DNA of 64,000 nt from Pirellulaceae bacterium (lineage in GTDB: Bacteria > Planctomycetota > Planctomycetia > Pirellulales > Pirellulaceae): assembly GCA_019636385.1 (NCBI GenBank), contig JAHBXT010000005.1, forward strand, positions 279,925-343,924, given 5' to 3'. Made by a program: the position numbers and the translations under genes. This document shows positions 16,701 through 22,577 of this stretch, in pieces. The notes under the pieces were generated by a model that searched no databases, was not told where the DNA came from, and saw only the letters and a list, made by a program, of their open reading frames with translations. How positions within the stretch are numbered: the first letter of the stretch is position 1; each line of letters begins with the position of its first letter.

Positions 16701-17218
16701 GCTGCTGCTGGCTTCTTGGCTTTGTTGACTGAGCTTGTGGCCCGCTTCTCGGATAGCGAAGCGTATTGTGCAGCAGCTTCTGAGCCGGAAGTTGTTGGCG
16801 GTCCGGAACTGCTGTCCGTAGCGCCGGAGGGTTGGGCAGCTTGATTGGTCAAACCCGACAGTCTGGCCCGCGTGGCGGCAGAAGATTCCAGGTTGCCTTG
16901 CCCCTGGTCAACGGATTGGACTTCGTCGGTTTCGTCCAGACTGTCAACGACGATTTGCGCAATGCCTGATTCGGGTACTAGCCCCAATTCTTCTGCGTAG
17001 GATTTTGAATCTGCACTGAGCGGCTTAGCTTCGGCCACCAAGCGCGTCGCTTGAAACTTGGTCAAGTGCCCATGCTCGACCAGTAAGCGTGCGATCAACT
17101 CCGGTGTCAGTCGCGCACTGCTTTGAGCGACCTGATCGCGAAGTTCGGTCAGCACATCGTCAGGCAACAGCTGCCTGCCTGACAAAAGGTTCAGAAATTG
17201 TTCGGTAGTGGAACGCAT
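13730..17218 (-). CDS. Membrane-anchored PQQ-type beta-propeller protein
   Basis: The 1162-residue protein has three parts. Residues 1-60 are a small helical domain ending in 'GHLTKFQATRLV', resembling a motif found in planctomycete signalling proteins. A single transmembrane helix lies at about 202-224 ('FRIVGVALLLSLVGVAGFFLITWM') after a Ser/Ala/Gly-rich linker. Coiled or TPR-like helices follow (230-430), then PQQ_2/BamB-like propeller repeats. Examples are 'GVDAQQGNVLWRRYVG', 'GDTGVSRWTVQFGEPV', 'DAVGGQTKWAKQLP' and, near the C-terminus, 'DAASGQVLGSTSVGQPLNTPPL'. The N-terminus would be cytoplasmic and the propeller periplasmic. Its stop overlaps the GTG of the solute-binding-like gene. 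A protein-interaction scaffold is more likely than a dehydrogenase, since no heme or signal cleavage site is seen. Confidence 0.85.
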   Translation of the reverse strand: MRSTTEQFLNLLSGRQLLPDDVLTELRDQVAQSSARLTPELIARLLVEHGHLTKFQATRLVAEAKPLSADSKSYAEELGLVPESGIAQIVVDSLDETDEVQSVDQGQGNLESSAATRARLSGLTNQAAQPSGATDSSSGPPTTSGSEAAAQYASLSEKRATSSVNKAKKPAAADHEGGLAKPSKFIKPVRSSSQKNPWDSFRIVGVALLLSLVGVAGFFLITWMLRGNATDALQRADTAYEQRSYETSASMYRDFAQNWPAHASASYAKVRQALSLLRKDVEGAANPQVALKTAESVLPPLPAESALREQQSDLAGAMITLAEKFTARIDATPQGSERRALMADMDKLMNFIQDPQLVGATQRTQLAPTLQRIEESRLRIQREIQRDDELALALSKIDEHLQASRIDEAHEVRKQLIARYPQLESHEEIKQRVLSASALQRDRVHNSTVQAQLVTELPGADAPKAFVFAHAQGRVVSELEGARVYFNVKGSVYGVDAQQGNVLWRRYVGLENDWQPIRLSEDPGSDVLICQSSAGRISRLAGDTGVSRWTVQFGEPVTQPAVSNGEVFASTQSGAVLCLDAVGGQTKWAKQLPQSLEVGPGIYQSGQFLYQPAGHSNIYVLDRRQGDCHQVYYLGHREGAIRVAPVVVLGNLLACENINNESARIRILSITDQGLQQAQPAVAVDGNVLVPALADRRQALVQSDLGNTLILEVDPSATARPVTVVARVPKNLDWPQNFGVAFGRNQVWLAEKRLARLDLVVSQEKLNRKWSRYEGDQFAASLQLWDKYLFHARRPSGSDGLMISASMAEDGEPLWEVEVGSPVTLVHRAPGDRIDVVLGSGNYYVLAPSKGVRSQADSSLSDSLIRRRLTAPVWPTAGRSLMLNQSNPRELVVYNASSNPPISPIPLALGSAQPASPLVVTDQRVVVGLDNGQLVQLDSMNGQLSGDAFQPTPIEPGTKVEWIAPTFVSETQSLIVPMRTGSVHRVSAGDSLRSLSEQPLDRPWRGPLAVVKDQLLGVRVADVGDEAVVLDANSLQVKQQQPIHGGLISGPYSTSRGCVLQTDRGLIAFNQAAELVWELSELSHRLAGPPVETGELYVMSCRQGQIWVVDAASGQVLGSTSVGQPLNTPPLILQKRILVGGDDGVVWVVPVPTQHLLGGGSQ

Positions 17219-17300
17219 AACGCTGTGGTTGTCGCAAGTAAGTACTACGGATCAGTGCGCGATCGATGGCCATGCCGGGATCGAAATGTTTACCATCAAG

Positions 17301-18080
17301 TCAGTCAAATTGCTCGACCGTCAGAACCTGAAAATTTTCAAACTGTGCTTCACGGCCCGCATCCAATGCGGCAATCACTGCGGCGTGAATGCAGTTTTCA
17401 TGTGCTTCGATAATCAACTTGCTGGCTTGAGCACCAGGAGCCGCGGAGCCATGCGCCCGATTCAAAACGACAATTAAATCTTGCTTGCTGCTGGCGGCAG
17501 TGTCCACGCTCCCATACACCACGTTGTAGGCATTGAATTCATCAACTTGTACGCGCACCGAATCTTGGTCGTCATCAACCTGGGGTTGTGAATTCAGGCT
17601 AGCTTGCTGCTCGCGTTCGGCAGGTCGTTGAATACTTTTTTGCACAACGAACGAGGCGGTAATCATGAAAAAAATCAGCAGCAAGAAAGTGACGTCCACC
17701 ATTGGCGTCATATCCATTTCCGCTGCGTCCCCTGTCTGAGGCCGCGAAAAACTGACCTTGGCTGCGGCCAACTCGTGCTCGCTGCGTTCGTCCAGCGATT
17801 GTTCCAGTCCCCCAGACTGTAAGAATCGCTCCAAGTCCAGTGGCTGTGTGGACTGCAATGCGACGGGCTGTCGCCCACCAAGTTTGCCCAGAATCTGCTT
17901 TAATTTGTCTTCAAAAATGCGCTGCTGCGCGCGTTGGGAGCGCAGGGTCTCCACCGCCTCCTGCGTTGGCACTTGCAACGGTACAGCGCATTGCGGGCAG
18001 CGCACTTCACGCCCCAAAACGCGCTGGTGAATCGCGTTTGTGGCACCGCACTCCGGACAACGAATCTTGATAGTCACCAA
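17301..18080 (-). CDS. ExbD/TolR family protein with N-terminal zinc ribbon
   Basis: The 259-residue protein fuses a cytoplasmic zinc ribbon (CPECG at residues 9-13 and CPQC at about 33-36) to an ExbD-type module. The module shows the diagnostic 'EMDMTPMVDVTFLLLIFFMITASFVV', including the proton-path aspartate in 'MVDV', followed by a periplasmic domain. ExbD/TolR proteins couple proton flow through ExbB/TolQ to envelope work. Canonical ExbD is about 140 residues; here the extra N-terminal 120 residues carry the ribbon and a helical linker. It lies 26 bp after the other ExbD gene and 82 bp before the propeller gene. The ribbon-ExbD fusion is unusual. Confidence 0.88.
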   Translation of the reverse strand: MVTIKIRCPECGATNAIHQRVLGREVRCPQCAVPLQVPTQEAVETLRSQRAQQRIFEDKLKQILGKLGGRQPVALQSTQPLDLERFLQSGGLEQSLDERSEHELAAAKVSFSRPQTGDAAEMDMTPMVDVTFLLLIFFMITASFVVQKSIQRPAEREQQASLNSQPQVDDDQDSVRVQVDEFNAYNVVYGSVDTAASSKQDLIVVLNRAHGSAAPGAQASKLIIEAHENCIHAAVIAALDAGREAQFENFQVLTVEQFD

Positions 18081-18106
18081 TCAACCCGCCTGCACAAATA
18101 AGGGCT

Positions 18107-18592
18107 CTAACCTTGTTCAATTACCGCAATGTGAATCATTTCGCCCTCGGGAAGTGATTCTGCAATCGCGCGACTCACGCGACCGATTTCGCCATGGCGT
18201 ACGGATCCTTCGGCCCGGATGATGACATGTTTCTTGCCAGAGTCTAAGCCACCAGCAACATACTCGGCGATTTCCGACTGTTGCTGCTCCAAATCAGCCG
18301 AAAATTGCGTGCCATCCAACTGCAATACTTCGGCTTGTTCGCCAGTTCCGCGGCGCATCAGAATGATTACGGATTCCTTGGCAGCCACTACGCCACCGTG
18401 TCGGGCGGCAGGCAAATCCACAGTTGCCTCGCCGGTCATTTGCGACGAAACCAAAAAGAAAATCAACAGCAGAAAAACGATATCGATCATCGGTGTGATA
18501 TCGATTTCATTATCTAGCTCGACGGCGCGGGGGCGCCAGAAGTCGGTATCGACTTCGATCTCCTGGTCGGCAGTGGGTGTTGATTCCGCCAT
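18107..18592 (-). CDS. ExbD/TolR family biopolymer transport protein
   Basis: The 161-residue protein has a short cytoplasmic N-terminus, the transmembrane motif 'EIDITPMIDIVFLLLIFFLVSS' with the conserved aspartate in 'MIDI', and a periplasmic domain ending '...SLPEGEMIHIAVIEQG'. The ATG at 18592 is preferred over one at 18607 because GAGG lies five bases upstream of it. It is the second ExbD-type gene beside the zinc-ribbon ExbD. Two different ExbD subunits next to one ExbB suggest a heteromeric stator. Role: with ExbB it converts the proton motive force into movement of a partner protein in the periplasm. Confidence 0.92.
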   Translation of the reverse strand: MAESTPTADQEIEVDTDFWRPRAVELDNEIDITPMIDIVFLLLIFFLVSSQMTGEATVDLPAARHGGVVAAKESVIILMRRGTGEQAEVLQLDGTQFSADLEQQQSEIAEYVAGGLDSGKKHVIIRAEGSVRHGEIGRVSRAIAESLPEGEMIHIAVIEQG

Positions 18593-18649
18593 ACAAGCCT
18601 CATTCACGGCGACCGCCCGCTCGGCGAACAGTCATCTAGGTAGTGACGA

Positions 18650-19303
18650 TTACGCCGAACGATCAAGTCCCAGCCGTTTCAGTCCCACCCGAAACGCCTC
18701 CAGGAAGCGCGTCACACCAGCGCCAACCAATTCCTCCATGTGCCGCAAGCGATTGTTGACTGCATTGAGCGCCATGACCAACGGGATCGCGATGGAAAGG
18801 CCGATTGCCGTGGTATACAGCGCGACATTGATGTCCTTGGCTAGCTTCGTGGGCTCGACACTTTGCGCAGACGCCAATGTCGCAAAGGCTCCAATCATGC
18901 CCACCACCGTTCCCAGAAGTCCTAACATAGGCGCGGTCTTGATGACGGTGGTAACCCAGCTGATGTGTTTTTCCAAATCAGCCAGTACATCTCGCTGAAA
19001 TCGCTCGGTCAGAAAGTGCTTGACCTTGGCGTACCCCAATTCCTTGTTCTGCAATCCCAGCGATACCAGCATGGGGACGGCGCGAGCATCTTCGGCACAC
19101 GTCTGTTGGACTGCGTCAAAGTTCCCTGTCAGCAAATCCGCTTCAATGGAGTCCAGAAAGGCATCTTGCTGATCCTCGGATTTGAACCATTTCTGACCAA
19201 CGCGAGTCCACACCATCACGCAACAGAATGCTCCGAACAGTGCTACTCCAGCCAAGGCAAGGTAAATCACTAAACCGATCCAATCAAATATAGTCTGTGG
19301 CAT
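18650..19303 (-). CDS. MotA/TolQ/ExbB proton channel family protein
   Basis: The 217-residue membrane protein has an N-terminal helix ('WIGLVIYLALAGVALFGAFCCVMVW'). Two further helices lie in the characteristic block 'ISWVTTVIKTAPMLGLLGTVVGMIGAFATLAS' and 'DINVALYTTAIGLSIAIPLVMALNAVNNRL'. Those blocks are diagnostic of ExbB/TolQ. It forms the pentameric channel around two ExbD helices and powers envelope processes such as TonB-type uptake. It is followed by exbD after 57 bp and preceded by a TonB-like anchor gene (84 bp), all on the minus strand. Confidence 0.93.
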   Translation of the reverse strand: MPQTIFDWIGLVIYLALAGVALFGAFCCVMVWTRVGQKWFKSEDQQDAFLDSIEADLLTGNFDAVQQTCAEDARAVPMLVSLGLQNKELGYAKVKHFLTERFQRDVLADLEKHISWVTTVIKTAPMLGLLGTVVGMIGAFATLASAQSVEPTKLAKDINVALYTTAIGLSIAIPLVMALNAVNNRLRHMEELVGAGVTRFLEAFRVGLKRLGLDRSA

Positions 19304-19387
19304 GAATTACGCTTTACTCTTAAGCTACTCAATATTTCGCCCGCGTTTTCATCCGCGACGCGAAGCTAATTGTAACGTCGATGACTG

Positions 19388-20278
19388 CTAGGGACGAGGA
19401 CTTCGGTACAGTTGTTGAGACACAACAAACTCGAATCCATCGCCGGATGGCTGCGACTGAAAAATAGTTTTGGCGACTTCACGAACGGTCTTTCGTCCGT
19501 TGTTGGATGCATGGGCCAATTCAACTTGTGCGAGTTTGTCTTCCAGTTCCTTGGGAATGAATTTTAGGAGTTGCCGATTGGTGGTACTGATACCGGCTTG
19601 CGTTAGCAGCTGTTGGTCAAACTGCTTGAGCGGCCCCTCGCTACGCCACATGAAGTACAGACGCTGCCGCTGATTCTCTTCTTGGCTTGTGCCCGATCGC
19701 TTCAGTGAATTGCCCGAAAGGCGACTGGCGTAATCCACTTGGCTGTTTCCGCCTCCGATACACGCCAGCTCAATCTGGTAAAAATCCAACTGCACAGCGT
19801 AGTCTTTGAGATTCTTGGCCTGAAACTTGAGCTCCCAGCGTTCGTACCTGGGTACAACATCATCGCCTTCACCCAGCGGTCCCGGTGGACGAGAATCACC
19901 GCGTCCAGCACCAGCTACTGTCGACACCGCGTTGGAATCTAAGGATTCAATCGACGCCTGAACGGTAGTAGCAGTATCGGTCACTGCTTCCAGCGTTTCT
20001 TCGAGAGTTGGTTCGTTCAGCACCTCGACCTCTTCGGCTCCGGGAGGCTGAATGTCGCGTTCAAATCCAGCCGCGTGATCGCCGCGTCCTGCAACCTGCT
20101 CCTGTTCGATCACAATATTACCGCTGGTCCAGGTCAGCGTCTGTGTCAGCCAGTAGACGAACAACAACATTACCAGCGCGCCAAATACAATCAACAACGC
20201 CATTAGCGCACTGGCCACCGAGTCGACTCGTTGTGCTTGCAAGCTATTCTTTCCGGGGTGCCGCGAAGTCTGGCTCAT
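19388..20278 (-). CDS. Single-span TonB-like periplasmic protein
   Basis: The 296-residue product (start ATG 20278; an open extension to 20404 would overlap the upstream gene) has one transmembrane helix at about residues 21-46 ('SVASALMALLIVFGALVMLLFVYWLTQTL'). A long acidic Pro/Glu-containing linker follows ('DIQPPGAEEVEVLNEPTLEETLEAV'), then a C-terminal folded domain from about residue 140 ('VPRYERWELKFQAKNLKDYAVQLDFYQIELACIGGG'). The architecture and the place directly before exbB/exbD match a TonB or TolA-like energy transducer, though the canonical TonB C-terminal motif was not recognised. I call it TonB-like by architecture and position only. Confidence 0.75.
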   Translation of the reverse strand: MSQTSRHPGKNSLQAQRVDSVASALMALLIVFGALVMLLFVYWLTQTLTWTSGNIVIEQEQVAGRGDHAAGFERDIQPPGAEEVEVLNEPTLEETLEAVTDTATTVQASIESLDSNAVSTVAGAGRGDSRPPGPLGEGDDVVPRYERWELKFQAKNLKDYAVQLDFYQIELACIGGGNSQVDYASRLSGNSLKRSGTSQEENQRQRLYFMWRSEGPLKQFDQQLLTQAGISTTNRQLLKFIPKELEDKLAQVELAHASNNGRKTVREVAKTIFQSQPSGDGFEFVVSQQLYRSPRP

Positions 20279-20358
20279 CGTATGCTGCAGGGCTGAATCG
20301 GGAGAACGTATGCTAAGGGAATCGTGCGATATTGAGTGACAACCGAGAACAGGAGTGC

Positions 20359-21999
20359 CTAGGGGTCCACAAACACGTGGCTCGGCTGAACGCCTCGGTA
20401 CCATTCTTTCCAGTACTGTACGGCCCGGGCGCGCTGTTCGGGCGAAGGGTCCTGCTGCAGCAGGCGGGTACTGAGTTTTCGGCTCAGTAATCGTAGTCCT
20501 TCCTCGGCAATTTGAGGTACCAAGGGATCGGGATCTTGAAGTGCATAGATTAACTCGGGAACCACGCGAATGTCTTCGCAGCGGCCGAGGAGCTTGGCCG
20601 CAATCCGCCGCGCGCTAAAGCTTGAACTGCCCAACAGCCGAGTCAATCGGGCAACCTGAGCCGCGCGTACTTGGGCGTCCGGGCTGAGCTGCATATCGTT
20701 AGGCAACATGCCTTCACGCACTCGCTGACTGGCATCTTCCATCATGCTCAGCAGGTTCTCGACGGACGCTTCCTCATCGCTGACCAGTCGCTCGCCGCGC
20801 ATGCGAACGTTGGCAATGTCGGTTGGCAATTCATAGCCACCAAACGTCACCCCTTCGCTCAGCTTGCCGATGGCCCGCTGCGTGCTGCGCAATAGAAACA
20901 GGACAGCGAAAGAGGTATCAACCACGTAGCCTGCCAGGCTCGTCTTGTTGCTCCACGAACCATTTTCAGATTGGACTTTGGCCAGTGCCTCGACACCTTC
21001 ATTGTACCAATCCGGACTACGATTCTGCTTACGCACAACCACTTCGCGAAAGCTCTCGTATCGCTCTTGAGAGTATCGCCAATAGTAGTACCAGTCACCG
21101 TCGTAGGGTGGACTATTGTCCTGGTAGTTAAAAGCACGTTGAATTGTGGGTTCAACGTCCTTATAACCCAGTTTAGCCTTTTCGTTGGCAGAAGACTTTT
21201 CCTTCTTGGCGTTGAGATCGATGCGCTCGAATACTGATGGCAAACCATCTTCCAATTCGCCACGTACACCATACAACTTCAGTAAGTCACCTGCCATGAG
21301 CAGCGCGCAGATCCCGGCAGTTCCCAGCGACCTGGTGGGGTTTTGCTGTGGAACCAGGGCCCCACGCGTGGGCGTGGCCTGATAGCCCCACGATCCCGTC
21401 GGGTCTTGAGTTCCCATTAAATATTCGATTGTTCGCTCGACAACCAATTCGGAAACCTTCAATCCAACTTTCTCCAGCATCCACATGGCCAGTACTGCGT
21501 ACTGTACCTGCGATGTATCTCCCCGATGCTCATTCAAATAACCAAACCCTCCATGCGGCTTTTGAACACGGATCAAGAACTCACGGGACGCTTCCAGTTC
21601 AGCCGAATATTTGCGTGAGTCGACCGTTGCCAACAATATGCAAGCTACCGCCAAATCGTAGACAACGGACTCCTTGGGGCCAGACTGATCGTTGGCTGAG
21701 GTCCGTTGAGTACTGGCGATGATTCGCTTGGCGGTGTCGATGCCGACCACCACCTTAGGATGATTGGCATCCCCCCGGACTAGAAAGATGCAGTACCCAA
21801 CCAGTACATCGGAGCCGTCATAATGGGATGGCATAGACTGTTGACTTAGAAAATCAACCGCCTTCTCGACCATCTGGATGACGCGCGGATGGTCGGGACT
21901 GTACTGCTCGGCCACAGACAAACTCGGAGGCGCAAGCCCAATGAGCAGGGTCGTTGCTGCAAGCCAGCGGACTGGCTGACCGATCATGCATCTGACCAT
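20359..21999 (-). CDS. Secreted squalene-cyclase/prenyltransferase-fold repeat protein, first gene of operon
   Basis: The 546-residue protein has a signal peptide ('GQPVRWLAATTLLIGLAPPSLSVAEQ'). It then shows alpha-alpha barrel repeats of the prenyltransferase/squalene-oxidase type with QW-like elements: 'SREFLIRVQKPHGGFGYL', 'TIEYLMGTQDPTGSWGY' and 'GVEALAKVQSENGSWSNKTSLAGYVVDTSFAVLFL'. The C-terminal 100 residues contain HEAT-like helices ('FSARRIAAKLLGRCEDIRVVPELIYALQDPDPLVPQIAEEGL'). No DXDD cyclase motif was seen, so enzymatic cyclisation is unlikely. The fold may bind carbohydrate or protein. An open extension to 22179 exists, but the signal peptide indicates a start at 21999 or 21987. 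Confidence 0.8.
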   Translation of the reverse strand: MVRCMIGQPVRWLAATTLLIGLAPPSLSVAEQYSPDHPRVIQMVEKAVDFLSQQSMPSHYDGSDVLVGYCIFLVRGDANHPKVVVGIDTAKRIIASTQRTSANDQSGPKESVVYDLAVACILLATVDSRKYSAELEASREFLIRVQKPHGGFGYLNEHRGDTSQVQYAVLAMWMLEKVGLKVSELVVERTIEYLMGTQDPTGSWGYQATPTRGALVPQQNPTRSLGTAGICALLMAGDLLKLYGVRGELEDGLPSVFERIDLNAKKEKSSANEKAKLGYKDVEPTIQRAFNYQDNSPPYDGDWYYYWRYSQERYESFREVVVRKQNRSPDWYNEGVEALAKVQSENGSWSNKTSLAGYVVDTSFAVLFLLRSTQRAIGKLSEGVTFGGYELPTDIANVRMRGERLVSDEEASVENLLSMMEDASQRVREGMLPNDMQLSPDAQVRAAQVARLTRLLGSSSFSARRIAAKLLGRCEDIRVVPELIYALQDPDPLVPQIAEEGLRLLSRKLSTRLLQQDPSPEQRARAVQYWKEWYRGVQPSHVFVDP

Positions 22000-22358
22000 A
22001 CTCGAACTCAAATAACCAAACACCGATCCCACAGTAGGTAGCTCCGCCAAGTTCGCATTCTGCTGATCAGATTCATAGCGACTGCCAGCGGCCCCCGCCA
22101 TTTTCCATGTGCTGATTAATTGTAACCGCCACAGCCCAAAAGGGGACCGCAGCATAAGCGGCCGCGACAGGCATCGCACGCTTCACCAGAGTAGGCGTTG
22201 ACAGAGTACTTAGGTGACTTATAGTAGCTGCCTGACCCACTGCGGGACAGCACAATAGCCCGCAGGGCGGCTGCGAAAGCACGCTGGAAACATTCGCCGA
22301 CGCAGCAATTGTCCAAGTTGCGTTAGCGGGTCGCGCCTCCAGATGTTGTTACAGCGAT
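22000..22358. other. Spacer between the Ton-like operon and tRNA-Phe
   Basis: This 359 bp region holds the presumed promoter of the minus-strand operon. It includes a minus-strand open frame at 22116-22316 that is listed separately as a doubtful small gene. No promoter was identified with confidence. Confidence 0.5.
22116..22316 (-). CDS. Doubtful small Cys/Gly-rich peptide
   Basis: This open frame of 66 codons ends with a composition unlike random sequence: 'YYKSPKYSVNAYSGEACD' followed by 'ACRGRLCCGPLLGCGGYN'. It has four Cys in CxxC/CC pairs and many Gly and Tyr residues, reminiscent of small secreted Cys-rich planctomycete peptides. The only start at the 5' end is TTG, there is no ATG, and no ribosome binding site was found. 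It could be the 3' part of a decayed gene or chance. It would be transcribed towards the operon start at 21999. Confidence 0.25.
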   Translation of the reverse strand: MDNCCVGECFQRAFAAALRAIVLSRSGSGSYYKSPKYSVNAYSGEACDACRGRLCCGPLLGCGGYN

Positions 22359-22431
<73 letters not shown>

Positions 22432-22577
22432 CTGCGTATTGGATGAGGACGAGAATTGCTCCAGGGTCGAATTTCCGACGACTTCCGGCTCCGTCGGTCA
22501 GGATCAATTCTACAGCAGGCCTGACTCGCCTTATATTCCGCCGCGCTAGCATACAGATGCCAGCGCTAGTGTGTCTT

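Noticed and set aside
18219..18998. Long plus-strand open frame (259 codons) opposite exbD and exbB
   Set aside because: It is the antisense shadow of two clearly real genes; composition is Ser/Thr-rich with no family motif.
20359..21999. Functional squalene-hopene cyclase or prenyltransferase
   Set aside because: It has a signal peptide and HEAT-like end and no DXDD catalytic motif; only the repeat fold is shared.
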